Of a stretch of 61,939 nt of DNA, positions 1 through 8,561 are shown piece by piece; within the stretch, counting starts at the first letter, position 1; each line of letters starts with the position of its first letter. The notes below the pieces were generated by a model that was not told the DNA's origin, ran no database searches, and worked only from the letters and a program-made list of their open reading frames with translations. This DNA is from Micromonospora tarensis. GTDB taxonomy: Bacteria > Actinomycetota > Actinomycetes > Mycobacteriales > Micromonosporaceae. The stretch covers positions 1 to 61,939 of the forward strand of contig NZ_JAEVHL010000018.1 of assembly GCF_016803395.1 (NCBI RefSeq). Reading direction: 5' to 3'. Made by a program: the position numbers and the translations under genes.

Positions 1-433
1 CACCGGGAGTTGGCAGTGGCTGTGGTGGGGCGCTGCTGCTCCAGGGCGGCGCGGTCAGACCCCACGGCGGTACGGGCGGTGCGCTCACCGGCGGCGCGGC
101 GACCCGGTCGTCGCCGTGGCCGGGCCGGGCTGCACATTCCTCACTGTGGACTGACCCGGAGCGGCTTCGGTCCTGGTCGGGCCACCGCTTGTCGGAATGG
201 CCGCGAACACCTCGGTCTGGCCGGACGGCGCCACCGGGTCCTGCCGTGCCGGTGCCACTCTGGCGTCGAGCAGTCCCAGCCCGGGGTCACCAGCCGCGCC
301 GGGCGCGTCCACCGTGGCCGCGCGGTGGGGTCGACACCGGGAGTTGGCAGTGGCTGTGGTGGGGCGCTGCTGCTCCAGGGCGGCGCGGTCAGACCCCACG
401 GCGGTACGGGCGGTGCGCTCACCGGCGGCGCGG
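1..433. repeat. Direct repeat, 99 bp or longer, spaced 334 bp
   Basis: Positions 1-99 recur exactly at 335-433. The left copy is cut by the window edge, so the repeat may be longer. The spacing of 334 bp is not a multiple of three, so the copies cannot sit in the same reading frame of the proline-rich gene that overlaps them. Either a real short duplication in low-complexity coding DNA, or an assembly artefact at a contig end. Confidence 0.85.
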
Positions 434-1979
434 AGACCGGTGCCCCGTACGGCGGCCCGGAGACGGGCGGCCCGAATCCGGGCGGCCCCGACGACCGGAT
501 AGCTGTGGGCTGGGTGGTGCGGAGACGGGGTGGGTGTGGCTGGGTGGTGCGGAGACCGACACCGGGGGAGCGGGTGGTGCGCTGACGGGGTGGGCCGGTG
601 GTCCGCTGATCGGGTACGCCGGTCCCGGGTTGGAACTGCCCTGGGACGGTCGGCCCGGTGCGGTCGGGTCGACGCCGGACAGGTGGGGCGACTCGCTCGC
701 TTCGGCTGGCCGGGTCGCGGCGCGAGCGGCCTCCTCGGCGAGCAGCGGTTCGATCTGCCGTACCTGGATGGTGGGGTTGTCCCAGCGAGGTGCCGGCACC
801 GCCAGCGCCGACGGGGAGTCGGCCGGTGCCGTCGGCTGGGGTGGCAGGTCGGCAGCGGGTGGAGCCACCCGCTGCCGTGGGGCGGTCGCCGCTCCGGACG
901 GTGGCCGCCGCTCGGGCGACGGAGCCGGCGCACCGTCAGCCCCTGGCCCGGATGACGGGCCGAGCGCTGGCCGGGAGAGGCCGGGCGGTTGCTCGTCGCC
1001 GCGTTGACGCGGCGGCAACGCACGCGCGGGCGGTTGCTCGACGGGTGGCGGTGTCGCGGTCGCACCGGGTTGGTGGGTGGCGGGTGGCCGTGGCGGTGTC
1101 GCGGCCGCGGCTTGTTCGTTGCTGGTGCGTGGCCGTGGCGGCATTGCTGCCTCGGGCGAGAGCTGGGCCGGGCGGGGGTGCGGCGGCGGTGGCGTGGGTG
1201 CGGCCATCGGCGGCCCGGCGTGCGCCGGGGTGACCGAGGAGGCGGCTGGCGGGACGGGTGCCGTCCGAGAAACCGGAGCCGGCGCTGCGGCGGCGTTGCT
1301 GGGCGGTGTGGGTGCGACCGGTGCGCGTACCGCCGGAGGGGTTGCCTGGGGCGTGGCCGGCGGTTGCGGCGGTGCCCAGGGTGAGGTGGCGGCCGGTGGA
1401 TTACTCGCGGAGGGGCGCATCGCGGCCAGGGTCGCCAGCGACAGCGTCGGGCCGGACAGCGCCGACCGGGCATCGGGCTCGGCCGCCGGCGACCGGAGCC
1501 GGTCTCGGCGTCGGCGTCGGCGGTGCGGCCTGGTGCTGGCTCGACGCCGACGCGGGTAGGCCGAGGTAGTCGCGGGCGGCGCGTACCGCCGGGTGGTCCT
1601 CGCCGAGCGCGGCGGGCCCGGCGGTGGCCACCCGGGTGTAGTTGCGGCGGGCCTCATGCCGGTTACCCAGCTCCTCCGCCACCTCGGCCAGCTCGAACGC
1701 GAGCGCGAGCAGCACCGGGTCAGAATGCTCCCAACGCCGCTCGCCCGCCGCGAACGCCTCCTCCAACACCCGGCGGGCGGCGAGCGGGTCGTCCCCCTCC
1801 CGGTGCAGCCGGGCCAGCAGGTGCGCGGTGTGCAGCACCTCGGGGTGATCGGCGCCATAAGGCGGAGGAGCGGTTTCGACGGCCTCCGCGAGCAGGTGCC
1901 GGGCGGCGCTGAGGTCGCCCGTGGCGCGCAGGGCGAGGGCTCGGTGCTGGGCGGCTGCCAGAGGAGAGGGATGGGACAC
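419..1979 (-). CDS. TPR-repeat protein with long proline-rich tail, frameshifted
   Basis: The N-terminal part (GTG at 1979 down to about 1490) reads as tetratricopeptide helices: A-L-A-L-R-A-T-G-D-L-S-A-A-R, then A-R-R-V-L-E-E-A-F and N-R-H-E-A-R-R-N-Y units, as in actinobacterial proteins with TPR_10-like repeats. A proline/alanine-rich, low-complexity tail follows but in another frame. The switch lies near 1480-1510. The tail contains one sequence-like island, T-I-Q-V-R-Q-I-E-P-L-L. Below about 470 the Pro-rich pattern hops frames again, close to the repeat at 335-433, so the true C-terminus cannot be read. Function unknown; TPRs usually mediate protein contacts. Start uncertain because no clear ribosome binding site is seen. 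Confidence 0.5.
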
Positions 1980-2210
1980 GGGGCAATGCTGCCGGCAGAG
2001 GCCGCCGGACGCTACCCGGACACGCTCCGGTGGGGTGCCGACCGGGTCGGCGGAGGCGGTGTGAGCAGTGGTGGAGGCGCTTGGAGAGCGGCACCGGAAG
2101 GCGATGTGCATGATCCACGGGCGGCGTGTACAGTAACTCCCCGTGCGGCCCGCCGTGCCGACCATCGGATGGAAAGATCATCTGGTCGGCGAGGTAGGCT
2201 GAACGAGCAG

Positions 2211-2297
2211 GTCCGGGTGGCGGAATGGCAGACGCGCTAGCTTGAGGTGCTAGTGCCCGTATAGGGCGTGGGGGTTCAAGTCCCCCCTCGGACACCA
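2211..2297 (+). tRNA. tRNA-Leu (anticodon GAG)
   Basis: Class II tRNA with acceptor strands GTCCGGG and CTCGGAC (one G-U pair), anticodon stem CTAGC/GCTAG around loop TTGAGGT (anticodon GAG), a long variable arm, T-loop GTTCAAGTC, and encoded CCA at 2295-2297. The integrase module starts 140 bp downstream, so this gene is a plausible attachment target. I did not find a second copy of its 3' end in the window. Confidence 0.95.
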
Positions 2298-2311
2298 GAG
2301 TTCGTGGATAT

Positions 2312-2340
2312 CCACGCGAGATCAACTCTCTTTCGCGTGG
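2312..2340 (+). terminator. Hairpin downstream of tRNA-Leu
   Basis: CCACGCGA (2312-2319) and TCGCGTGG (2333-2340) form an 8-bp perfect stem 15 bp after the tRNA. There is no T tract, as is common for actinobacterial terminators. It could also be an integrase-associated site. Confidence 0.4.
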
Positions 2341-2437
2341 GGGACGCGAGCCGCGGCGACTCATATGTGCGCACCGAACCCAGCGAGTCGGTGTCACCTG
2401 CACTGACACCCTTGCCCTCGCGCTGGCGGGGGACTAG

Positions 2438-2914
2438 GTGAATCTCGGCCGCCTGCGCCCTCGCTGGCCCGATGAGCAGCTCGTCGAGGCGCTCGTTCCC
2501 ACCCCATTGCCGGTCGCATCGCTGGAGCCGGTGCCGCTGCCGACACTGCCCGCGCCCGCCGCCCGCACGGGCGATGGGGTGCTGTTCGACGTGGGCCTAC
2601 CCGACGCCGCCGGCCGGGTCACCGCTCGTGCGCTGTTGCGGGCCTTGGGCTGGGCACCGGGCCTCACCCTGCACGTCGACGTCGTGACTAGCGCAATCCT
2701 GATCACCTTGGCCGCCGAAGGCGCACACGTCGTGGGCACTCGCGAGGAGCTGCCCCTACCGGCCGCCGCCCGGCACCTGTGCGGCATCGCCACCGGCGAA
2801 CCCGCCCTCCTGGCTGCCCTGCCACGCCAGAACCGCATTGTCGTGCACCCCTCAAACACCATCGCGGCGGTCCTGGCCGACCTGCACGCGCGCATTCTCG
2901 GAGAGCCCTCATGA
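2438..2914 (+). CDS. Uncharacterised protein encoded directly before the integrase
   Basis: 158 aa from GTG 2438. I do not recognise a domain. The N-terminus is proline-rich; the C-terminal half (R-Q-N-R-I-V-V-H-P-S-N-T-I-A-A-V-L-A-D-L) looks like a folded alpha/beta end. Its TGA overlaps the ATG of the recombinase (ATGA at 2911-2914), so the two are probably translationally coupled and work together. It may be an accessory or regulatory factor of the recombinase; this is inference from position only. Confidence 0.6.
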   Translation: MNLGRLRPRWPDEQLVEALVPTPLPVASLEPVPLPTLPAPAARTGDGVLFDVGLPDAAGRVTARALLRALGWAPGLTLHVDVVTSAILITLAAEGAHVVGTREELPLPAAARHLCGIATGEPALLAALPRQNRIVVHPSNTIAAVLADLHARILGEPS

Positions 2915-3948
2915 CCACGGATCCCGATCGTGTCGCCACCGCCCGAGCGCTGCTCGATCATCTCGGCCTCACCGCTGCCGACCTCACCTGGAGTAACCGG
3001 CCTGCCGTGCCGACAGTCGCCGAGTACCTGCCTGCTGTCGTCGCCGCGGCGAGCCCAGGCACCCGACGCACCTACGGCAGCTCCTGGAGACGAATGGCCG
3101 CAGCCCTCGGCGATCGGCGCATTGACGCGGTGCGCGCCAGCGACCTCGAAGCCCTCATGCGACAGGCCGCCGCCGGCGCCCGCCCTCGCTGCAACTCCCG
3201 TGACGGCCGGCACGCCGGTGAGCATCTCATCGCCGCTGCCCGCGCCTTCTACAACCGGGCCATCGCCGACGGCTACCTGACCACCGGGGACAGCCCTGCC
3301 CACCGGGTCCGCAAACCCCGCCGGCTGCCCAACACCCGCCGCGCCCTCACCCCCGACGAACTGTCCGACATCAACGCCGCTGCGCGCAGCGGCGGTAACG
3401 ACATCGTGCTCGACGCGCTGTTGCTGCGCCTGCACACCGAAACGGCCTGTCGACGCGGCGGCGCCCTCGCGCTGCGCCTGATCGACCTGGACACCGACCA
3501 CGCGCTCATCTGCCTGCGCGAAAAGGGTGGCACGCAACGCTGGCAGCCCATCACACCGATGCTCGCCAGCCGACTAAACGATCACGCCCGAGCCCGCGGC
3601 GCCGTGGTTCCGACCGACGCGCTGCTGCGCTACCGCAACGGCCAACCCGCCACCTACCGGCGCTACGACCTGATGTGGAAACGCATCGGCCGGCAGCTAC
3701 CGTGGGTCGCCGTCCACGGCATCTCCACCCATTGGCTGCGCCACACCACCCTCACCTGGGTAGAGCGGCACTTCGGCTACGCCGTCGCCCGCGCCTACGC
3801 CGGACACACCGACCGCCGCGGACCCGCCACCACCACCTACATCAAAGCCGACCTCCACGCCGTCGCCACCGCCCTCGCCGCCCTCACCGGCCAGCCTCAC
3901 CCACTGGCCGTCGTACCCGAACGGCAGGCCCCTCTGTATGAGGGGTGA
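2911..3948 (+). CDS. Tyrosine recombinase / phage-type integrase
   Basis: 345 aa from ATG 2911 (ATGA overlap with the upstream gene). An N-terminal SAM-like DNA-binding region (about residues 20-100: T-V-A-E-Y-L-P, S-S-W-R-R-M) is followed by the catalytic domain with the conserved set: Arg in T-A-C-R-R-G-G-A-L, the H-x-L-R box in T-H-W-L-R-H-T-T-L, G-H in Y-A-G-H-T-D-R-R, and the nucleophile Tyr in T-T-T-Y-I-K-A-D. It catalyses site-specific DNA strand exchange. Placement 600 bp after tRNA-Leu suggests tRNA-directed integration of an element extending rightwards, but no excisionase, replication or transfer genes are seen. Confidence 0.85.
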   Translation: MTTDPDRVATARALLDHLGLTAADLTWSNRPAVPTVAEYLPAVVAAASPGTRRTYGSSWRRMAAALGDRRIDAVRASDLEALMRQAAAGARPRCNSRDGRHAGEHLIAAARAFYNRAIADGYLTTGDSPAHRVRKPRRLPNTRRALTPDELSDINAAARSGGNDIVLDALLLRLHTETACRRGGALALRLIDLDTDHALICLREKGGTQRWQPITPMLASRLNDHARARGAVVPTDALLRYRNGQPATYRRYDLMWKRIGRQLPWVAVHGISTHWLRHTTLTWVERHFGYAVARAYAGHTDRRGPATTTYIKADLHAVATALAALTGQPHPLAVVPERQAPLYEG

Positions 3949-3984
3949 CGGCTGCCGGTCAGCCTCCCGCGAGGATGCAGTCCT

Positions 3985-4208
3985 ACAAGCACCGTTCGAT
4001 GGCCAGGATCAACTCATGTTTAGGGTGAAGTCGTCAACCAGTGCTTACACGCGGGCGTCGATGTCGTCGCGGACGATCCGGACGAAGGGCAGGTCTCTCC
4101 CGGCGGGGCTTGGGATGTCCCAGTCGAGGTAACGCTTGGCAGCGAGGATTGGACAGGCGTCTCCTCGATCAGCGGGCCGACGACTTCAGCGAGGGACCGG
4201 CCGGGCTT
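3985..4208 (-). pseudogene. Remnant of an arsC-acr3 gene pair
   Basis: Positions about 3985-4165 align base by base with the 3' end of the intact arsC at 7828-7985 and its downstream flank. From about 4166 the match jumps to the 3' end of acr3 (8643-8690). The piece is therefore an arsC/acr3 pair that has lost about 660 bp between the two points, with a short CTCGATCAG match at the junction. Substitutions have broken the frame. It marks an older duplication of the arsenic operon located on this side of the RCK gene. Confidence 0.8.
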
Positions 4209-4223
4209 ACTGGCACCTCCGCG

Positions 4224-5957
4224 CTACCCGTCCGAATCGTTCTCGTCGCGGGGGTGTGGAGCTGATCGGTGATACGCGGGAGAGTCGTGGGGAACTATGG
4301 GACGCCGAGGCGCGGTGTCGGGCGGTGCCGACGTCTCCTGCATCAACCTGGCCAGCCCGGCCCGGGTCGCCACCATCAGCAGTTTCTCGCCGCGCCGTAA
4401 CCGGCGACCGGAAGGCAGTGAGGACGGCAGGCGAGCGCCGAGTGTATTGGTCACTTCGAGCAGCCACGCCTCGCCGGGTCTCCGTAGATCACCGACGGTC
4501 TGTTCCTCCAGAACCGAGTTCGGCGCCACGACGAGGTCAGCCATCAGTAGGACCCGTCGGTCGATCGGTATGGCTTCAAGGTGTTGGCCGAGCAGGCGCG
4601 CCGCGAAGAATGGCACCGCCAGGTAGCTGACGCTGCGCGAGATGGTGAGATCGAAGGCTCGCTGCACTTGTTCGGCGAAATCGCCGTCGAAAAGTCTCAG
4701 GACCACCCGCAGGTCGTGGTGGACGGACCGGCCGATCAACGCTGTCTCCAGGTTGACGGAGTCGTCGGACGTGATCACCACCAACGCACGGCTGGTGGGC
4801 ACCGAGGCGGCCAGGAGTGTGTCGCGCCTGCTCGCATCGCCGATGATCAACGGTATCCCCAGTCCCCTGGCGACCTGTACACCACGCGCGTCGGCTGATT
4901 TGTCGATGGCGACGACGTCGACGCCGAGAGCGTGTAGCCCTTCGATCACATAACTGCCGACGCCTCCCAACCCCACCACCACAACGTGTTCCGCTATCCG
5001 CTTTGGCAGTGTGCCGTCGAGGACCTCAAGGCGGGCCTTGACGACGGCGTCGACGACGGCACCGGTCAACAGTGGGATCAGCGCGATACTGACGATCGTC
5101 AGGCCGAGTAGTGTCACCTGTTCCAGCGCACTGGCACTCAGCTCAGCGTCGGCTCCACCGAAGGCGGCGAGAGTAGCTGCGTAGATCGCCTCCCGCCAGG
5201 AGCCGTCCGAACGTTGCAGCGCCAGAATCGCGGACCCGGCGACCAGTAGGCCCACGAAACCCGCCAGCACGAACCGCAGCCTTCGCCACACCCGTCCGAG
5301 GATCGCCCCGACAGAGTGGCGCTGAGTGAGCCGGCGGCGAGGAGTCAGCGCTGCCGGTTTCCTGGGTACGGCGGAGGCGAGAACCAGGTCGGCTGCGTCT
5401 TGTTCCGCCCGTAGAACGTCGGCTTGCTCGCGCCCTTCGCTGACTGCCAGACCACACAGGACCTCGCGGGCGGGTACGTCATCTCGGCGTGCGACGACGA
5501 GGGCACCGCCGCGCAGCCCTTCGGTGGGCGTCACCTCGCCCACGGCTGCTGCCACGAACGCCGGCGCCGCCAGCGCTCCATCCGACAGCACCGTGCAGTA
5601 CGGCAGTTGCGCGATGCCCTCACTCAGGCTCGTGTTGAACATCCGTACGACGATCCGCAGGCCCGGGTTGAGGCCGTGCGCCTGCAGGGCCGCCTCGATG
5701 TTCGCGACATCATTGCGCCCAACAAGGGCCAGGGCGTTTGCCTCGTCGAGCCTCGCCGACTGGAAGGCGTCGGTGTCCGGCCGCTCGGATTCGATGATCC
5801 GGACGCCGCCCAGTTTGGCGATCCGGCGGCCGTAGGTGGACGCCCGGGATGGCATGATTACCGTGACGGCCCGCTTGTGCCGGTTGATCAGTTCATCGGC
5901 CAAGCGGTAGGCCAGGGTGTCATCACCACAGATGACAAATCGCTGTATCGCCGGCAC
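4224..5957 (-). CDS. RCK/TrkA-N double-domain ion channel-like protein
   Basis: 577 aa. Residues about 1-130 form a Rossmann-type RCK/TrkA-N domain. Residues about 225-305 hold two membrane helices (F-V-L-A-G-F-V-G-L-L-V-A-G and L-L-G-L-T-I-V-S-I-A-L-I-P-L-L) separated by a pore-helix-like stretch. A second TrkA-N domain (V-V-V-G-L-G-G-V-G-S-Y-V) and a C-terminal RCK_C region follow. This RCK-TM-P-TM-RCK order matches prokaryotic ligand-gated potassium channels. The usual T-x-G-Y-G filter reads L-A-A-F-G-G-A-D, so ion selectivity is doubtful. It stands alone on the minus strand beside the ars remnant. Confidence 0.75.
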   Translation of the reverse strand: MPAIQRFVICGDDTLAYRLADELINRHKRAVTVIMPSRASTYGRRIAKLGGVRIIESERPDTDAFQSARLDEANALALVGRNDVANIEAALQAHGLNPGLRIVVRMFNTSLSEGIAQLPYCTVLSDGALAAPAFVAAAVGEVTPTEGLRGGALVVARRDDVPAREVLCGLAVSEGREQADVLRAEQDAADLVLASAVPRKPAALTPRRRLTQRHSVGAILGRVWRRLRFVLAGFVGLLVAGSAILALQRSDGSWREAIYAATLAAFGGADAELSASALEQVTLLGLTIVSIALIPLLTGAVVDAVVKARLEVLDGTLPKRIAEHVVVVGLGGVGSYVIEGLHALGVDVVAIDKSADARGVQVARGLGIPLIIGDASRRDTLLAASVPTSRALVVITSDDSVNLETALIGRSVHHDLRVVLRLFDGDFAEQVQRAFDLTISRSVSYLAVPFFAARLLGQHLEAIPIDRRVLLMADLVVAPNSVLEEQTVGDLRRPGEAWLLEVTNTLGARLPSSLPSGRRLRRGEKLLMVATRAGLARLMQETSAPPDTAPRRPIVPHDSPAYHRSAPHPRDENDSDG

Positions 5958-6111
5958 CTACCGGAACGTCGGCAGACACCGGGGTGACAGCCACACCGCC
6001 GATCGTATCGAGTGCGGACAAGGCCGCCTGGCTGGCGAGGTTGTGGGGACCTGTTGGGCGGTCACCATGCGCCGGGTCAGCCGGCGTGGTGCCAGTCTTC
6101 GACGGTGTCGG

Positions 6112-6483
6112 TCAGCGGATCTTTTTCGTCGCCCGTTTGCGGGGCGGCGTCAACAGCTCAGCGATCGCGGTGATCGCCGACGGCACCAGCCGGTAGTAGG
6201 CCCAGACGCCGCGCTTGTCGCGCTCGAGTAGGCCGGCCTCGGTGAGGATCCGAAGGTGATGACTCACGGTTGGTTGAGAGAGCCCGAGCGGCGCGGTGAG
6301 GTCACTGACGGACGCCTCGCCCTCGGGAGACGCCTGGATGAGGCTGAGCAGTCGCAGCCGGGCCGGGTCGGCGAATGCCTTCAGCACTCCCGCGAGCCGC
6401 TCGGCGTCGGCACGCTTGATCGGCTCGCCCGCAAGGGGCGAGATGGCAGGCATCGTCGTTTCCGCAGTTCCCACGTCATGCAT
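6112..6483 (-). CDS. arsR: ArsR-family repressor without cysteines
   Basis: Winged-helix repressor: D-P-A-R-L-R-L-L-S-L-I, then recognition helix S-Q-P-T-V-S-H-H-L-R-I-L and wing R-G-V-W-A-Y-Y-R-L. It lies divergent to the flavin monooxygenase at 6615 and probably controls it. The position where arsenic-sensing ArsR proteins have C-V-C-D reads S-V-S-D, and the whole protein contains no Cys, so metalloid thiol coordination is not possible in the usual way. Start uncertain: ATG 6483 or 6453 (the latter with a GGAAA spacer-placed site), or 6531 upstream. Confidence 0.85.
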   Translation of the reverse strand: MHDVGTAETTMPAISPLAGEPIKRADAERLAGVLKAFADPARLRLLSLIQASPEGEASVSDLTAPLGLSQPTVSHHLRILTEAGLLERDKRGVWAYYRLVPSAITAIAELLTPPRKRATKKIR

Positions 6484-6614
6484 CGTTGCAGCAACACCCC
6501 CGCCAGACCGGGGCAACGAGGCCTTGATCACGGTGAGGTTCTCGGGAGACGACTTTCCCGCGCCCGTTCCGGTCGTGTCGGCATGATGATCTGAAGAGCG
6601 AGGGGAGTGCCGGG

Positions 6615-7658
6615 GTGCCTGGATCGTGTGACGTGGTGGTCGTCGGGGGCGGGCAGGCCGGCCTGGCGGCGGGCTACTACCTGCGCCGCGCCGGCCTGGA
6701 GTACGTCATCCTCGATGCCCAGTCGCGGCCGGGTGGCGCGTGGCGTCATGGCTGGGACTCTTTGCGGTTGTTCTCCCCGGCGCCGTACAGCCCGCTGCCG
6801 GGGTGGGGGATGCCAAGCCAGGACGGTGAGGAGTTCCCGAGCGCCGGGCACGTCGTGGATTACCTGCGGGCCTACGAGCAGCGCTACGACCTTGCGGTGC
6901 GCCGGCCGGTCCGTGTACACGAGGTGTGGCCGGCGGGCGAGCTTCTGGCGGTGCAGACCGATGCCGGGATGTGGTCGGCCCGGTACGTCATCTCGGCGAC
7001 CGGGACCTGGCAGTGCCCGTACCTGCCGGACGTCCCGGGCCGGGAGGAGTTCGGTGGCCGGCAGTTGCACACCGTGCTTTACGCCTCGGCGCTGGAGTTC
7101 CGCGGGCAGCGGGTCGTCATCGTCGGTGGAGGCAACTCCGGGGCGCAGATCCTGGCCGATGTGTCGCGGGTCGCCGAGGTCACCTGGGTCACCCAGCGCC
7201 CGCCACGGTTCATGCCGGACGACGTTGACGGTCGAGTGCTGTTCGATGTGGCCGCCCGCAAAGCCGCCGGTGGTGCCGGTGGCGGAGTGAGCGACTTGGG
7301 CGACATCGTGATGGTGCCCAGCGTCCGCGACGCCCGCGAGCGCGGCATGCTGCAGGCCCGTCCGATGATCACTCGGCTCAGCGCGCGCAGCGTGTGGTGG
7401 GCCGATGGCACCGAACAGCCGTGTGACGCGGTCATCTGGTGCACTGGGTTCCGGCCGAGCCTTGCCCACCTCGCGCCGCTGCTGCCGTCCTATGAACAGA
7501 AGGAGGTGGCTACCGACGGCACGCGGTCGGTAGACGAACCCCGGCTGTACCTGCTGGGGTACGGCGACTGGACCGGGCCCGCGTCCGCCACTTTGGTTGG
7601 CGCTGGCCGTACGGCAAAGGCCACGGTCGCCGATATCGCCGCCCGGATCCGCCCATAG
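6615..7658 (+). CDS. arsO: Flavin-binding monooxygenase, ArsO type
   Basis: 347 aa from GTG 6615 with GAGGGGAG upstream. FAD motif G-G-G-Q-A-G near residue 11, the R-P-G-G-A-W signature, a second dinucleotide motif G-G-G-N-S-G near residue 170, and the A-T-G type motif I-W-C-T-G-F-R-P near 275. This is the short FMO-like family found in actinomycete ars clusters as ArsO, with presumed oxidation of trivalent arsenicals in the cytosol. Its substrate is unproven. Divergent from the Cys-less arsR; a paralog lies at 21890. Confidence 0.8.
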   Translation: MPGSCDVVVVGGGQAGLAAGYYLRRAGLEYVILDAQSRPGGAWRHGWDSLRLFSPAPYSPLPGWGMPSQDGEEFPSAGHVVDYLRAYEQRYDLAVRRPVRVHEVWPAGELLAVQTDAGMWSARYVISATGTWQCPYLPDVPGREEFGGRQLHTVLYASALEFRGQRVVIVGGGNSGAQILADVSRVAEVTWVTQRPPRFMPDDVDGRVLFDVAARKAAGGAGGGVSDLGDIVMVPSVRDARERGMLQARPMITRLSARSVWWADGTEQPCDAVIWCTGFRPSLAHLAPLLPSYEQKEVATDGTRSVDEPRLYLLGYGDWTGPASATLVGAGRTAKATVADIAARIRP

Positions 7659-7827
7659 AGACGGCATCGGCTGGCAGGACGCCGTTGAGTGGGGAAAGGC
7701 GGCTGCGGCCTGTCGGGCTGTCAGCGACGATGTGGCGGCGAGGTTCGCGTTGGGCGGATGCCGTACGGCAGGCCGTTCATGCCTGCCCGAACTTGCGGTC
7801 TTACCAGGCGCCGCCCGATCGCCGGGA

Positions 7828-8481
7828 TCAACTCGTGGTGAGGGTGAGGTCGTCGATCAGCGCTCGTACGCGGGCGTCGATGTCGTCGCGGACGGTCCGG
7901 ACGAAGGGCAGGTCCTTTCCGGCGGGGTCGGGGATGTCCCAGTCGAGGTAACGCTTGCCGGCGAGGACTGGGCAGGCGTCTCCGCAGCCCATGGTCACGA
8001 TCACGTCGCTCGCGCCGAGAACGTCCGAGGTCAGGGGCTTGGGGTACGCCCGGCTGATGTCGACGCCCCACTCGCCGAGCGCCTCGATGACGTTGCGGTC
8101 CAGCCCGTCCGCCGGGTGCGAGCCCGCGCACCGCACGTGCACCCTGCCGTGTGCGTACCGGTCGGCGAGCGCGGTGGCGAGTTGGGAACGGCCGGCGTTG
8201 TAGGCGCAGAGGAACAGCACCTCGGGTACTGGTTTTTCGATGGTGCCTTCGACCTGCGCCAGGGCGGTGAGTCGTTCGGTGGCGAAGTTCTCCGTCAGTG
8301 CTGGCAGGTGGGTCTGGAGGCGGACAGTGCGGTGTAGGTACATGTAGGACTCGAAGACGTACCGTTCGACGGTCTCGGGGCCGAATACGCCGCTGAATCG
8401 GCTGGAGAGCCGTTTGGCGATCTGCCCGAGCACGTAGTCGACATCCCGGGTGTCTATTCCGTCGAACGGCCCGTCCATCAC
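7828..8481 (-). CDS. arsC: Arsenate reductase (LMW phosphatase type) with N-terminal helical domain
   Basis: 217 aa. Residues 1-85 form a helical extension found in actinobacterial ArsC proteins. The catalytic domain starts with the P-loop V-L-F-L-C-A-Y-N-A-G-R-S (nucleophile Cys92), and M-G-C-G-D-A-C-P supplies the downstream cysteines; D-P-A-G-K follows. It reduces arsenate to arsenite, in actinobacteria usually by mycothiol/mycoredoxin chemistry. It is the last gene of arsR-acr3-arsC (80 bp after acr3). Its 3' end is the parent sequence of the remnant at 3985-4208. Confidence 0.9.
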   Translation of the reverse strand: MMDGPFDGIDTRDVDYVLGQIAKRLSSRFSGVFGPETVERYVFESYMYLHRTVRLQTHLPALTENFATERLTALAQVEGTIEKPVPEVLFLCAYNAGRSQLATALADRYAHGRVHVRCAGSHPADGLDRNVIEALGEWGVDISRAYPKPLTSDVLGASDVIVTMGCGDACPVLAGKRYLDWDIPDPAGKDLPFVRTVRDDIDARVRALIDDLTLTTS

Positions 8482-8561
8482 GTCGTCCTTAGGGTGTAAC
8501 CGCTGGTGGGTGAGGTGGGCTGATCGGGGCAGGGTCGCTGCCGGTCACTGCCTGCGCTCGG

